Of a stretch of DNA of 64,000 bases, positions 22,635 through 32,737 are shown one piece after another. A program made the position numbers and the translations under genes. A model generated the notes under the pieces. That model was not told the DNA's origin, did not search any database, and saw nothing but the letters and a program-made list of their open reading frames with translations. The stretch covers positions 1 through 64,000 of the forward strand of contig NZ_BJKK01000014.1 in the NCBI RefSeq assembly GCF_006538325.1, in the 5' to 3' direction. This stretch comes from Alteromonas sp. KUL42 (GTDB taxonomy: Bacteria; Pseudomonadota; Gammaproteobacteria; Enterobacterales; Alteromonadaceae). Numbering within the stretch: position 1 is the stretch's first letter; every line of letters begins with the position of its first letter.

Positions 22635-24701
22635 ATGTTACGTAGCGTATTAAGTTTAAGTGTTGCACTCGCTCTTACCGCGTGTAGCCCACAAAACTCT
22701 ACCCCAGAACAACAAACACAAACCCCAGCAGAAACCACACAGCAACAAACACTGTCGTCGGGTATTATCAAAGAAAACATGGATTTGTCGGTTGACCCTG
22801 GTGATGACTTTTTCCGCTACGTAAATGGTAAATGGTTCGACAATTTCGAAATTCCCGCTGATAAATCAAGCTATGGATCTTTTGTAATCTTGCGTGATGA
22901 AGCGCAAGCTCATGTAATGGATATCATCAAATCATCAGCAGAGGGCGACTTTAAAGCGGGAAGTGATGAGCAAAAAGTCGGTGATTTCTATCGCGCATAC
23001 ATGGACATGGAAACCCGCAATGCATTGGGTGTTACGCCGCTTAAACCCGAACTTGAAAAAATTGCAGCCATTGAAGACTACTCTGACCTTGCAGCATACT
23101 TTGCCTATGCGGCACGCTATGGCTATGGCACTCCCTTTAGCTTAACCCAATACCCTGACTTAAAGTCGCCAAAAGAATACTTAATGTATACATGGCAAGC
23201 TGGTCTTGGCTTACCTGAGCGCGAATACTACTTTAAAGATGACGAAGCATCACAAACCATTCGCGATGCTTATGTTAAACACATTCAAACCATGTTCGAG
23301 CTAGCCGGCTTTGAAGCGCCAGAAGAAAACGCGAAAATGCTATATGCACTGGAAACCCAGATTGCAGAATTGCACATGAAAAAAGAGCAAGCGCGTAACT
23401 TTGCAGCAAACTACAACAAAATGACGCAGGAAGAATTAGCTGCGCTAATGCCTAATTTCGATTGGTCTGCGTATCTTAGTGAAGCTAAAATTGCTGAAAT
23501 CCCTGCCTTAGGTATTCTACAAAAAGACTTCATGCAAAACATGGATGGGATTATTGCCAATACATCTATTGATGATTGGAAAACCTTCTTACAGTGGGGG
23601 CTGTTGAATGCTTCTGCGAGTCGTTTATCAGCTCAACTTGATGAAGCTAACTTTAACTTTTACAGCAAAGTGCTGCGCGGTGTAGAAGAACAAGAGCCGC
23701 AATGGCGTCGTGCAGTAAGCTTAGCCAATGGTCACGTGGGCGAGCTTATTGGTAAGGTGTACGTAAAACAGCATTTCCCACCTGAAGCCAAAGAGCGCAT
23801 GTTGGAAATGGTCAACAACCTATTACTTGCTTACAAAGAAAGTATCGAGAACTTAGATTGGATGACTGATGAAACCCGTGCTCAAGCTCTTGATAAGCTA
23901 TCAAAGTTCACCGTTAAAATTGGTTACCCTGACGAGTGGCAGGATTACACTGCGCTTTCAGTAAATGCCGGTGATCTATTTGGTAACTTAAAGCGCTCTT
24001 CAGATGTGGTTTATGATGAAATGTTGAAGAAGCAAGGCGGGCCTGTTTGGACTCATGAATGGGGTATGACACCGCAAACAGTTAACGCGTATTACAACCC
24101 TCCTCTAAACGAAATTGTATTCCCAGCAGCGATATTGCAACCGCCGTTCTTTGACATGAATGCAGAAGACGCCGTGAACTACGGTGGCATAGGTGCGGTA
24201 ATTGGTCACGAAATTGGTCACGGTTTCGATGATGCAGGCTCAACCTTTGATGGTGATGGCGTACTGCGTAACTGGTGGACAGATGAAGACCGTGCAGAAT
24301 TTGAAGCTCGCACAGGCAACCTAATTGAACAGTATAATCAGTTCGAGGTACTACCTGATTTATATGTCAACGGTGAATATACTCTAGGTGAGAACATTGG
24401 TGACTTGGGTGGTATTAGTATCGCACTTAAAGCATATCACTTGTCTCTTGAAGGTAAAGAAGCACCTGAACTCGATGGCTTTACGGGCGATCAGCGCGTC
24501 TTTATCGGTTATGGTCAGGTATGGGCAAGCAAATATCGCGATGAAGCATTGAGAAGTCAGGTACAAACAGACTCTCACTCACCAACTAAGTTCAGAACCA
24601 ACGGTGCGGTAAGAAACGTTCCAGAGTTTTACGAAGCGTTTAACGTTACCGAAGAAGATGCGTTATACCTACCGCCAGAAGAGCGCGTAAAAATTTGGTA
24701 A
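22635..24701 (+). CDS. M13-family zinc metallopeptidase lipoprotein (PepO/neprilysin type)
   Basis: The 688-residue protein has a lipoprotein signal (MLRSVLSLSVALALTAC, lipid-modified Cys17) followed by a Q/T-rich linker. It then has the full M13 peptidase: NAYYNP substrate-binding motif, the zinc site HEIGHGFDD near residue 525, and the third ligand in GENIGDLGG. The protein ends in the tryptophan typical of the family. It should act in the periplasm or on the cell surface, cutting oligopeptides on the amino side of hydrophobic residues. It is monocistronic, with a strong terminator after it. Confidence 0.94.
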   Translation: MLRSVLSLSVALALTACSPQNSTPEQQTQTPAETTQQQTLSSGIIKENMDLSVDPGDDFFRYVNGKWFDNFEIPADKSSYGSFVILRDEAQAHVMDIIKSSAEGDFKAGSDEQKVGDFYRAYMDMETRNALGVTPLKPELEKIAAIEDYSDLAAYFAYAARYGYGTPFSLTQYPDLKSPKEYLMYTWQAGLGLPEREYYFKDDEASQTIRDAYVKHIQTMFELAGFEAPEENAKMLYALETQIAELHMKKEQARNFAANYNKMTQEELAALMPNFDWSAYLSEAKIAEIPALGILQKDFMQNMDGIIANTSIDDWKTFLQWGLLNASASRLSAQLDEANFNFYSKVLRGVEEQEPQWRRAVSLANGHVGELIGKVYVKQHFPPEAKERMLEMVNNLLLAYKESIENLDWMTDETRAQALDKLSKFTVKIGYPDEWQDYTALSVNAGDLFGNLKRSSDVVYDEMLKKQGGPVWTHEWGMTPQTVNAYYNPPLNEIVFPAAILQPPFFDMNAEDAVNYGGIGAVIGHEIGHGFDDAGSTFDGDGVLRNWWTDEDRAEFEARTGNLIEQYNQFEVLPDLYVNGEYTLGENIGDLGGISIALKAYHLSLEGKEAPELDGFTGDQRVFIGYGQVWASKYRDEALRSQVQTDSHSPTKFRTNGAVRNVPEFYEAFNVTEEDALYLPPEERVKIW

Positions 24702-24800
24702 TTTAAGCGTTATCCATAAAGAGCTGAATGCGTGTATATTGAGAACAGCATGCTATTCTTGATACTTTTTCAGCCAGGTAAAAAATCGCTAATTGAACGA

Positions 24801-24838
24801 AGCGACCTTGTGCTCTAAGCATGTAGGTCGCTTTTTTA
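24801..24838 (+). terminator. Rho-independent terminator of the M13 peptidase gene
   Basis: The stem AGCGACCT (24801-24808) pairs with AGGTCGCT (24825-24832), with inner TGCT/AGCA pairing, and is followed by a run of six or more T residues. An ORF-like extension of the next gene runs through this terminator and is not credible as coding. Confidence 0.85.
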
Positions 24839-24864
24839 TTTCTGATGCCGTTGCGAATATAAAG

Positions 24865-25554
24865 ATGCCATTACAATTAACACTGACCTACCTTATCGCT
24901 TCAGTTGTGTATATTGCGACACTGGGGCTTACACCCTATATGGGGCAGTTTGCGATAAAAGCTTTTCCCATCGCCATACTCTTTGTGTATGCCCTATTAA
25001 CACTTAGAGGAAGTGCTCGGTTTATAGTTGCATTTGCGCTTCTCGCTAGCCTTATCGGCGATGTATTTCTGGCTTTGCCAATCGAAAACAGCTTTATATA
25101 CGGGTTAGTAAGTTTCTTCATTGCACATCTGGCTTATATAGTTAGCTTTGTTGCTTTGCGAGGCCATATACAAAAACACTCACGTCGTCTGTTTAAACAA
25201 CGCGGCTTTTTCACTTCAATACGACCTGCTGTGCTGTGCCTTACTATTGTGTGTTTCTCTGGTTTGATGGCATGGCATATTTTACCCGCCACTGAAGAAT
25301 TATATTACGCCGTTATTGCGTATATTGGGGTGATAACACTGATGGGACTAAGTGCGGTGTTATGGTCTCAATCGAAAATGATAGCAACTGGCGCAATTAT
25401 TTTTATTATTTCAGACGCTATATTGGCCCAATCTGTATTTAAAACGCCATTACCCTTTTCACCGGTATGGGTTATGTCAACTTACTACATTGCCCAATAT
25501 TGTCTAGCGCAAGGACTAACAAAAAAGTTTGCTTTCAAACACGCTTATTCTTGA
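24865..25554 (+). CDS. YhhN-family integral membrane protein (lysoplasmalogenase-like)
   Basis: The start is placed at the ATG at 24865 because upstream codons in frame lie inside the preceding terminator; no strong ribosome-binding site is seen. The 229-residue protein has about seven or eight hydrophobic helices. It carries the YhhN/TMEM86 family motifs LIGDVFLALP, GLVSFFIAHLAYI and a late SDAILAQ. Animal TMEM86 members hydrolyse lysoplasmalogen; the bacterial role is not known. Its stop overlaps the stop of the convergent ACT-domain gene by 10 bases. Confidence 0.8.
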   Translation: MPLQLTLTYLIASVVYIATLGLTPYMGQFAIKAFPIAILFVYALLTLRGSARFIVAFALLASLIGDVFLALPIENSFIYGLVSFFIAHLAYIVSFVALRGHIQKHSRRLFKQRGFFTSIRPAVLCLTIVCFSGLMAWHILPATEELYYAVIAYIGVITLMGLSAVLWSQSKMIATGAIIFIISDAILAQSVFKTPLPFSPVWVMSTYYIAQYCLAQGLTKKFAFKHAYS

Positions 25555-25949
25555 TTTGATAAGGTATTAAGTGTGTTTATAGCCTGAATCACTTTATCTG
25601 CTGGTACAAAGATATGATCATGAAAATATGCCGCTACGACATTAGCGCTGATCCCAGCTTCTCCCAACGCAGTGGTCATCGCTGCAGTCATGCCCACAGC
25701 TTCTAAACTCGAATGCACTTCACAGGTAATACAACAAAAACGGCCTTCGTAACTCAGTCCCAAGCTCTCAGCGTATTGTTGCTCTAGAATAAAGGTAGTA
25801 CCTTCCATCTCTTTAAACATACCTTTAGCATGCTTAAAAACCTCAACCGGCAACCGGGCAAATTCAGCCGACACAAACACATACGTTTCATCGCTAGCTA
25901 CAGGAGTTAGATTATTCAGTAACGTGCTTAAATCTGTCTCGGCTGTCAT
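25545..25949 (-). CDS. ACT-domain protein (putative amino-acid sensor)
   Basis: The 134-residue protein has the tandem beta-alpha-beta pattern of ACT_7/DUF2241-type proteins, with the conserved TFILEQQYAESLGLSYEGRF and HSSLEAVGMTAAMTTALGE segments. ACT domains bind amino acids, and stand-alone members of this kind are thought to be regulatory; neither ligand nor partner is known. An AAGGG ribosome-binding site precedes the ATG. It lies downstream of dbpA in the same direction (33-base gap) and may be cotranscribed with it. Confidence 0.75.
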   Translation of the reverse strand: MTAETDLSTLLNNLTPVASDETYVFVSAEFARLPVEVFKHAKGMFKEMEGTTFILEQQYAESLGLSYEGRFCCITCEVHSSLEAVGMTAAMTTALGEAGISANVVAAYFHDHIFVPADKVIQAINTLNTLSNQE

Positions 25950-25982
25950 ATTATCCCTTGGGTTTACACGTAAAGGAGTGGG

Positions 25983-27362
25983 CTAAAGCTTTTTTGCTCT
26001 AACTCTTTTACCCTTAATTTTTCCTTCGCGAAATTGTGACATGGCCCGCTTAACACTGCGCGCTTTCACCGCTACAAAGCTCATACTGTTTTGAACCGCA
26101 ATTTTCCCAACATCATCACCAGGAATGCCGGCATCTTTGGTAAGCGCACCAACGAGATCACCAGGACGCAACTTTTCCTTCTTGCCAGCACTGAGTGAAA
26201 TACAAGTATACTCTGGTTGGGTGATTTTGTTTTTGTGAAAGCGTAAACTTTGCGCGCCTTTTAATGGAATATCACTTTCTTGCAGCACTTCTATTTTACG
26301 CAAGAAGTGCTCTTCTTCTTCACTCACTAACGTAATTGCCATTCCTTGGGCGCCAGCGCGCGCAGTTCGTCCAATTCGATGAATGTGAGTTTCAGGCTCT
26401 TCACTGACGGTATAGTTAATAACACAGGCTACGTCGTCAATATCCAATCCTCGCGCAGCAACATCAGTGGCAACCAATACCTGTAACGCATCACTAGCAA
26501 ATTGCATCAATACGGCTGTTCTGGCGTGCTGTTCCATATCACCTTGTAGACCTGCAGCACTAAACCCTTCCTCCACTAACTCCTCTACCACTTCCGTTAC
26601 TTGTACTTTGCGATTACAAAAGACAATGGCATTTTTAGGCTGATAATGAGTCAATACAGCCTTTAGAGCTTGTATACGGGTATGAGCTAGCACATTGTAC
26701 CCAAGTTGAGTAATAGCAGGTTTGCTATCTTGCGACTCAACTTTGAACGTCAGTGGGTTGCAAAGGTACTGTTTTGCAATGCGCTCAATGGTTTCTGTAA
26801 AGGTCGCTGAAAATAGAAGCGTTTGGACACTTTTTGGCGTTTGTCCGAAAATAATGCGCAAGTCATCCTCAAAGCCCATATCTAACATGCGATCAGCTTC
26901 ATCTAGCACGCGAATTTTTACTTGGCTGAGATCTATTCTGCGCTTCTCAACATGGTCCATCACTCGCCCTGGCGTACCTACGATGATATGCGGGCTATGC
27001 TTAAGCGACTGAATTTGCGGCCCCATAGGTTTACCGCCGCATAACGTCGTGACTTTAAGGTTACTTATTTGCTTAGCCGCCATTCTAAATTGGTCTGCGA
27101 CTTGGTCGGCTAGCTCGCGCGTCGGGCACAACACGATAGCCTGTGTAATAAATTCGCTAACTTCCACTTTTTCCAAGGTAGGAATAACAAAGCAAAGGGT
27201 TTTACCACTGCCGGTTTGCGCTTGCCCAATAATATCTTTACCCGATATTGAGTCGGGTAAAGACTGCGCCTGGATAGGCGATAATTGATATATTCCTTGC
27301 GCGTCTAACGCTTTAACTATGGCGGGATTTATATCTAATTGCTTAACTGTTTCAACTGTCAT
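25983..27362 (-). CDS. dbpA: ATP-dependent RNA helicase DbpA
   Basis: DbpA is the DEAD-box helicase that binds hairpin 92 of 23S rRNA and assists 50S assembly. The 459-residue form starts at the ATG (27360-27362) that overlaps the upstream stop codon by one base (TAATG). It shows all DEAD-box motifs: Q motif, AQTGSGKT, PTRELA, TPGR, DEAD (LDEADRML), SAT, and HRIGRTAR. These are followed by the C-terminal RNA-recognition domain with KLRPGDLVGAL-type sequence that gives the rRNA specificity. The longer frame at its N terminus lies inside the upstream gene and is rejected. Confidence 0.93.
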   Translation of the reverse strand: MTVETVKQLDINPAIVKALDAQGIYQLSPIQAQSLPDSISGKDIIGQAQTGSGKTLCFVIPTLEKVEVSEFITQAIVLCPTRELADQVADQFRMAAKQISNLKVTTLCGGKPMGPQIQSLKHSPHIIVGTPGRVMDHVEKRRIDLSQVKIRVLDEADRMLDMGFEDDLRIIFGQTPKSVQTLLFSATFTETIERIAKQYLCNPLTFKVESQDSKPAITQLGYNVLAHTRIQALKAVLTHYQPKNAIVFCNRKVQVTEVVEELVEEGFSAAGLQGDMEQHARTAVLMQFASDALQVLVATDVAARGLDIDDVACVINYTVSEEPETHIHRIGRTARAGAQGMAITLVSEEEEHFLRKIEVLQESDIPLKGAQSLRFHKNKITQPEYTCISLSAGKKEKLRPGDLVGALTKDAGIPGDDVGKIAVQNSMSFVAVKARSVKRAMSQFREGKIKGKRVRAKKL

Positions 27363-28681
27363 TAATTTGTGTTCCAAAGGTGTACAACACCATTTTCGGT
27401 GTGATGAGCGATACCGTGATCTCTTTCGACCTTTTCGCTCCATGTGGCAAGCTGTTGATTGTACTTTTCACTTTTTCTTACTGTAACGGCTGCTAACTTA
27501 AGTTTTTCTAGAACTAGCAAGCATGTGTCTTTCTTTGACAGCGCAAGATACGCCGTCGACACTTCGTATTTACCCGTTAGTTTAATCATCTCGCAATTGA
27601 AAACTTTGGGGTCGCATCCAAAATCAACCGCTCCTTGCGATCCAAAGAGGACATCAACTTCCTCTTTAAAAACAGCTTCCACAAGGTCATGCCACGACTC
27701 ATATGCACGAACATTAAATCCATTGTCTAGGGCGACATTATAGCGATAATCGTTAAGTAGCGTTCCTACTTTATAAGATTTAGGTACGTCATTTAGGCTA
27801 TCAAAATACGGCTTGTTAATCCCAAATAAGCCATGTAGGTTACGTGAGACAGGGGTAATCCAATGAAATACATCGTCCCTTTCTTCAGTTCTAACCACAG
27901 AGAATACCAACACGTTGGACTTGCTCATGGCTTCCTTTGCAATACGCATCCAAGGGGCGGATAAGATATCAGATGGTCTATCAACCTCAAGCAGGATATC
28001 TCTTACCAAGTCTGCGGCAATTCCTTCTACTTTTCCGCGCTCGCCCAGCTCAGAAAACAAAGGTATGTGGTCAGCAATAACCCAAAGGTCCGATGTATCT
28101 GCATCGAGTTTCCCCACTAAACTGATAGCCCCATAATCAAGCAAAATCTCTGGGTAGTGAGGCAACAATATAGACATTACATCTTCGGCATCGTCTAAGA
28201 AGACATTAGTGCTCTTATAGACACTGAGTAATTCACTCAGCTGCTCTGCTAACAAATCGGTACCCTTGGCTTTTTTCAAGGTGACGTATACAACCCCCAC
28301 TTTAATAGGCTGACTTCCCGAATTAGGTGTACAAGACGAAGGTAGGTTACTACAGTCAAAAGCATAAATGGGGGTTAGCCAATGATAGACATGCTCGTTA
28401 TCAACAGTCCTTAACACACCAAGAGCCACTTCAACTGCCCCAGAAGAAGGTGACGTTGCTTTTGATTTAATAAGCTTTATCTTGGTAACAGAAATACTGT
28501 TTAAGAGAAGGCGCTCAGCGTAATCACTAAGCGCCTTTTGTTGCTCTTGTAAGAGCGCAGGCATTTCAACATTTGCATAGGATAACTCCTTTGCATTCGT
28601 ATGAGTGCTAACACTGCACAGTACAATAACACTAAGAATTAATGTAACTAAACCGCTTGAAATGCCTCTTGCAGTTTCCAT
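27362..28681 (-). CDS. Secreted protein with two degenerate solute-binding-like repeats
   Basis: The 439-residue protein has a signal peptide (hydrophobic [13 protein letters not shown], cleavage near TNA-KE). Two regions look like diverged copies of a family 3 solute-binding fold. One has [20 protein letters not shown] and [12 protein letters not shown] (about residues 98-190). The other has [20 protein letters not shown] and [14 protein letters not shown] (about 275-360). It probably binds small ligands in the periplasm, but no transporter genes are near. It overlaps the end of pyrC by 34 bases and the start of dbpA by one base, so the three genes form a compressed operon. The function is unknown. 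Confidence 0.7.
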   Translation of the reverse strand: METARGISSGLVTLILSVIVLCSVSTHTNAKELSYANVEMPALLQEQQKALSDYAERLLLNSISVTKIKLIKSKATSPSSGAVEVALGVLRTVDNEHVYHWLTPIYAFDCSNLPSSCTPNSGSQPIKVGVVYVTLKKAKGTDLLAEQLSELLSVYKSTNVFLDDAEDVMSILLPHYPEILLDYGAISLVGKLDADTSDLWVIADHIPLFSELGERGKVEGIAADLVRDILLEVDRPSDILSAPWMRIAKEAMSKSNVLVFSVVRTEERDDVFHWITPVSRNLHGLFGINKPYFDSLNDVPKSYKVGTLLNDYRYNVALDNGFNVRAYESWHDLVEAVFKEEVDVLFGSQGAVDFGCDPKVFNCEMIKLTGKYEVSTAYLALSKKDTCLLVLEKLKLAAVTVRKSEKYNQQLATWSEKVERDHGIAHHTENGVVHLWNTN

Positions 28682-29697
28682 TGTAAAGTTTGCCCCGCAT
28701 AAAATGGCACCATTTCAGTACCGTCGGCCAGTGTGACTTGATCAGGCACACTCCACTGTTCTTTTACTAAGGTTATTGTAGTCGTATTTCTTGGTAAGCC
28801 ATAAAAATCAGCACCATAATGACTCGCAAAGCCTTCTAATTTATCAATTGCACCTAATTGCTCGAAAACTTCTGCGTACAATTCAATTGCGGACCATGCA
28901 CTGTAGCACCCCGCACACCCACAGGCGTTTTCTTTTTTGTGCTTAGCATGCGGTGCAGAATCTGTGCCTAAAAAGAATTTTTTGTTTCCACTTGCAACCA
29001 TATCTCGTAGCGCTTGCTGATGCGTGTTGCGCTTAAGAACTGGCAAACAATAGTTATGTGGGCGTACACCGCCTACTAACAAATCGTTGCGATTAAGCAA
29101 AAGATGCTGAGGAGTAATAGTCGCACCAACATAATCACTGGCTTGCGCCACAAAATTGGCGGCATCAGCGGTCGTAATGTGCTCGAAAACCACTTTAAGT
29201 TGAGGGAACGCTTCAACAATTGGGGCTAGATGCGTATCAATAAAGACTTTTTCCCGATCAAAAATATCAATATGGCTTTCTGTTACTTCACCGTGAATTA
29301 ACAATAATAGTCCATGCTCTTGCATTGCTTGAAACACCGGATATAAAGCTTCAATGCCCTTTACTGCTGCATCTGAATTGGTGGTTGCACCAGCAGGATA
29401 AAGCTTACACGCTGTAACACCGGCTGATTTGGCATCTGCAATATCTTGCGGTGTTGTTTGATTAGTCAAAAACAGCGTCATTAGTGGTTCAAAGCTACTT
29501 CCCGCTGGGCGCGCCGCCTCAATACGCGATTTGTAAGCTAACGCCATTTCCGCATTCACTACAGGGGGCACTAAATTGGGCATAACAATAGCGCGTTGAA
29601 AGCAGCGGGCGGTAGCCGGTACTGTTTCCAGTAACATGTCATTGTCGCGAAAATGAAGATGCCAATCGTCAGGGGTAGTGATGGTAAGCGTATGCAT
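28648..29697 (-). CDS. pyrC: Dihydroorotase (class II)
   Basis: PyrC cyclises carbamoyl aspartate to dihydroorotate in pyrimidine synthesis. The 349-residue protein begins [20 protein letters not shown], where HLH provides two zinc ligands. It has the carbamylated-lysine region [10 protein letters not shown], further metal ligands in LIHGE and FEHITT, and the catalytic aspartate in GTDSAPH. Length and sequence are as in E. coli PyrC. It is the first gene of the overlapping pyrC, binding-protein-like, dbpA operon. Confidence 0.97.
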   Translation of the reverse strand: MHTLTITTPDDWHLHFRDNDMLLETVPATARCFQRAIVMPNLVPPVVNAEMALAYKSRIEAARPAGSSFEPLMTLFLTNQTTPQDIADAKSAGVTACKLYPAGATTNSDAAVKGIEALYPVFQAMQEHGLLLLIHGEVTESHIDIFDREKVFIDTHLAPIVEAFPQLKVVFEHITTADAANFVAQASDYVGATITPQHLLLNRNDLLVGGVRPHNYCLPVLKRNTHQQALRDMVASGNKKFFLGTDSAPHAKHKKENACGCAGCYSAWSAIELYAEVFEQLGAIDKLEGFASHYGADFYGLPRNTTTITLVKEQWSVPDQVTLADGTEMVPFYAGQTLQWKLQEAFQAV

Positions 29698-29807
29698 GCC
29701 TTAACTCTCTTAATTCTGTTTATACGGCGGGGGTTAGCGTAATAATAACACAATTCAACAACATGACTTAGCTTACCTAAAGTACATTTAAAAAATTATT
29801 GAGCAAT

Positions 29808-30353
29808 TTATTGCGTGGTTTCAACAACGTTACCTGTGTGTTCCACCCAAATAAACTTGTTGGTGTCGTAACCAGCTTGCTCTGCAATGGTTATTAGCTT
29901 GTCTACCGTCTGTTTAGGTAGTGACGGCGTCCTCGCCAAAATCCACAAGTAGTCCTTATCTGGCCCCGTGATTAATGCATATTCATAATTCTCTTTATCT
30001 AGCGCCATAATCACATAGCTGGCGTAGAAAGGACCAAAAAAGGATACCTTCAAATGCCCAGTCGACGAATTGCTGACGAAATACGCTTTGCCCTCAGCTT
30101 CATCCCACTCACCTTTTTTCTGTGAATAGCCTTTATTGATAACTCGCACACCACCATCTGCCCGCATACTGTAGGTGGCTGTAACTTCACTTAATCCACG
30201 TTCAAAGCTATGGTCAAATCGGGCTATTTCATACCATGTGCCTAAGTATCGAGGCAATTCGAACTCTCCTACAGGCCTAACGTTATCTGGGACACTGGTA
30301 CAGCTTGAGATTAGCAAGCATATTCCTATGCAGTAAAGCATGGTACTTCGCAT
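29808..30353 (-). CDS. blc: Outer-membrane lipoprotein lipocalin (Blc type)
   Basis: The start is the ATG at 30351-30353, six bases after an AAGGAG ribosome-binding site, giving 181 residues. The signal MRSTMLYCIGICLLISSC is a lipoprotein signal with Cys18. The lipocalin signature GTWYEIARFDHSFERGL and the later strands YALITGPDKDYLWILART match bacterial lipocalin Blc. These bind lysophospholipids or fatty acids at the outer membrane. The protein is divergent from the aldo/keto reductase gene. Confidence 0.92.
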   Translation of the reverse strand: MRSTMLYCIGICLLISSCTSVPDNVRPVGEFELPRYLGTWYEIARFDHSFERGLSEVTATYSMRADGGVRVINKGYSQKKGEWDEAEGKAYFVSNSSTGHLKVSFFGPFYASYVIMALDKENYEYALITGPDKDYLWILARTPSLPKQTVDKLITIAEQAGYDTNKFIWVEHTGNVVETTQ

Positions 30354-30495
30354 TTGGCGCTCCTTAAGTTCATACGTATTCAATGCGTTAGTTGTCGACT
30401 GATTGACTGAGTTCGTCTATACAAGGCTTTTAGTTCTGCGTTTTAACAATTATGTTACGCTCTACACACCAAACTCAAAGACATGGAGTATACCT

Positions 30496-31446
30496 ATGCA
30501 AGCACACATTCCTCACGCAAGCCGCCTCATTTATGGTTGCATGGGCCTAGGCGGTGGATGGAACAATAGTCCTGCATCGGAAGCTGATACAAATCAAGCT
30601 CGCCAGATAATCGATAAGGCCCTAGAGCTTAATATCAATGTCTTTGATCATGCTGACATTTATACTTTTGGAAAAGCAGAAACGGTTTTTGGGCGTGCAT
30701 TAAAAGCGGCACCGCACCTACGCGAAAGCATGATCATCCAATCAAAATGTGCAATACGCTTTGAGGACGAATTAGGACCAAAACGCTACGACTTTTCAGC
30801 AAGCCATATTCAATCATCTGTTGAAGGTATTCTTTCAAGATTGAACATAGAGCAACTCGACATTCTTTTACTGCACCGTCCTGATCCGCTCATGGAGCTA
30901 GATGAAGTATCAGAGGTGCTCACAAGACTTCAGCAACAAGGCAAGGTAAAGCATTTAGGCGTATCGAATATGCACGGACACCAAATCAACTACCTTCAAT
31001 CGGCATTACAAACACCTATTGTTGCTAACCAGCTTGAAATGAGTTTAGCCTTTAGAGACTGGATAGAAGACGGCATCACCACCAATAGTGAGGCTAATAG
31101 GAGTATGGGTTATGCACCGGGGACGCTAGAATACTGTATGCTAAACAAGGTACAACTTCAGGCGTGGGGTAGTTTGGCACAGGGCCGCTACACAGGTGCA
31201 ACAACGGAAAATCAAATCGATGAACAAACAGCAAGTCTTGTATCAAAGCTTGCAGCTGAATACGAAACAACACCCGAAGCCATTGTTCTAGCATGGTTGA
31301 TGAAGCACCCAGCCAATATTCAACCGGTTTTAGGTACTACAAATTTGGCGCGAATAGAGGCTTGCCAACAGGCTGAAGGCGTCAACTTAACCCGCGAACA
31401 CTGGTACAAACTCTTCGAAACGGCCCGCGGTCAAGAGATGCCATAA
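30496..31446 (+). CDS. Aldo/keto reductase, YdhF-like
   Basis: The start is the ATG at 30496 (GGAG ribosome-binding site 7 bases before), giving 316 residues; a longer frame upstream has no support. It is a TIM-barrel oxidoreductase with the expected catalytic residues Asp (VFDHAD), Tyr (IYTFG), Lys (QSKCAI) and His (LLHRPD). The overall pattern, including GVSNMHGHQINYLQ, resembles E. coli YdhF. It probably reduces aldehydes or ketones with NADPH; the natural substrate is unknown. Confidence 0.87.
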   Translation: MQAHIPHASRLIYGCMGLGGGWNNSPASEADTNQARQIIDKALELNINVFDHADIYTFGKAETVFGRALKAAPHLRESMIIQSKCAIRFEDELGPKRYDFSASHIQSSVEGILSRLNIEQLDILLLHRPDPLMELDEVSEVLTRLQQQGKVKHLGVSNMHGHQINYLQSALQTPIVANQLEMSLAFRDWIEDGITTNSEANRSMGYAPGTLEYCMLNKVQLQAWGSLAQGRYTGATTENQIDEQTASLVSKLAAEYETTPEAIVLAWLMKHPANIQPVLGTTNLARIEACQQAEGVNLTREHWYKLFETARGQEMP

Positions 31447-31532
31447 CCAATAATACAAAATTTACGTGTTTTTGAGACTAGTTAGGTCTAGTCTCTAGTT
31501 ACTGGTTAGCGTATTTGCTGTGGAGTATTACT

Positions 31533-31919
31533 ATGTTGAATGGGTTTCATCACGTCGCAATCATTTGTAGTGACTATACGCGCTCAAAAGCTTTTTACAC
31601 AGATGTCCTCGGGTTTAGCATTATCGATGAGAATTATCGCGAAGCACGTGACTCCTATAAATGCGATCTTGCGCTTCCCGATGGTAGTCAGGTTGAACTT
31701 TTTTCGTTTCCAGGTGCACCACCACGCCCATCTCGACCAGAAGCACAGGGCCTGCGTCACCTCGCTTTTAAGGTCGAAAACTTAAATGAAGTGATCGCAA
31801 CACTTAATAGTAAAGGTGTGAACTGCGAACCTGTGCGAATAGACGAGTACACAGGTAAGCAATTTACTTTCTTTCAAGACCCCGACGGACTTCCTTTGGA
31901 GCTTTACGAACAACCTTAA
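31533..31919 (+). CDS. yaeR: VOC-family protein, YaeR-like
   Basis: The 128-residue protein starts at the ATG at 31533 (GGAG ribosome-binding site). It is a single glyoxalase/bleomycin-resistance-fold chain very similar to E. coli YaeR across its length: HHVAIICSDY, SKAFYTDVLGF, YREARDSYKCDLAL, PSRPEAQGLRHLAF and FFQDPDGLPLELYEQ. YaeR is thought to be a metal-dependent glyoxalase-like protein, but its reaction is not established. Its stop overlaps the stop of the convergent MscS gene by four bases. Confidence 0.88.
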   Translation: MLNGFHHVAIICSDYTRSKAFYTDVLGFSIIDENYREARDSYKCDLALPDGSQVELFSFPGAPPRPSRPEAQGLRHLAFKVENLNEVIATLNSKGVNCEPVRIDEYTGKQFTFFQDPDGLPLELYEQP

Positions 31920-32737
31920 GAACTTTCAAGCATGCGCACTTCGCGCTGAGGAAAGGGAATTTCAACATTTGCTTTTTGTAGCGCGTTGAATATTGCTTGG
32001 TTTAGCGCATACCGAGTTTCAAAATGCCGAGTTGTAGGCGCCCACACCCTAACACCGAAATTAATGCTGCTATCGCCAAAATTAGCAATACCTATCGCGG
32101 GAGCTTTTTCTGGTGATAACCCTTCAACAGTGCCCACCGCCTCACCAATAATGTCGATGACGTGTTCAACATTACTCGAGTAGGCAACACCCACTTCTAG
32201 CTCAATCAACATCTGTTCAGCAGAGTTATGTAAAATCTCTCCAACAATGAGCTTATTCGGTATTTGAATACTTACATTGTCTTCATCAACCAGAATGGTA
32301 TAGGGCAGCATGACCTTATCTACAACACCCGATACCCCTTGCACACGTATGGTATCACCGACAACAAAAGGGCGTGTGATGATGATGGTGAAACCTGCTG
32401 CATAGTTGGCAAGCATTCCTTGAATGGCTAGTCCCGCACCTAAACCTACCGCTCCCACTGCAGCTATAAGAGGAGTAACACTTATACCCACGTTACCCAA
32501 AGCAATGATGATAACAATGCCTAATATAACTAACTTACTCGCTCCGCCAGTAAAACGGCTTAAAGTGATATCAATATCCCGTTTCACCATTAGCGTTTCA
32601 ACAGCAGCGCCTATTTTTGATGCTAACCACCAGCCAATTAAGAAAATGACCAGCGCCCCCATAATTTGGAAACTGTAGGTCACAGCAAATTCAACTAGGG
32701 TGTCATAGAGCACTTGAGCTTGTTTTAGATCTTCCAT
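31916..32737 (-). CDS. mscS: Small-conductance mechanosensitive channel MscS
   Basis: MscS opens under membrane tension to release solutes during hypo-osmotic shock. The ATG at 32735-32737 gives a 273-residue protein starting MEDLKQ, like the E. coli MEDLN start; the longer frame begins at a TTG and is less likely. Three membrane helices are visible, the third being the glycine/alanine-rich pore helix (AAVGAVGLGAGLAIQGMLAN). It is followed by the beta domain (FVVGDTIRVQGVSGVVDKV, PNKLIVGEIL) and the C-terminal cage. It is monocistronic. Confidence 0.93.
   Translation of the reverse strand: MEDLKQAQVLYDTLVEFAVTYSFQIMGALVIFLIGWWLASKIGAAVETLMVKRDIDITLSRFTGGASKLVILGIVIIIALGNVGISVTPLIAAVGAVGLGAGLAIQGMLANYAAGFTIIITRPFVVGDTIRVQGVSGVVDKVMLPYTILVDEDNVSIQIPNKLIVGEILHNSAEQMLIELEVGVAYSSNVEHVIDIIGEAVGTVEGLSPEKAPAIGIANFGDSSINFGVRVWAPTTRHFETRYALNQAIFNALQKANVEIPFPQREVRMLESS

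Noticed and set aside
24793..24864. N-terminal extension of the YhhN gene
   Set aside because: These codons lie within the terminator of the preceding gene, and the family homology starts at the ATG at 24865.
27363..27443. Longer N terminus for DbpA
   Set aside because: The extra codons lie inside the upstream gene and are arginine/serine-rich without homology; the ATG overlapping the upstream stop is the conserved start.
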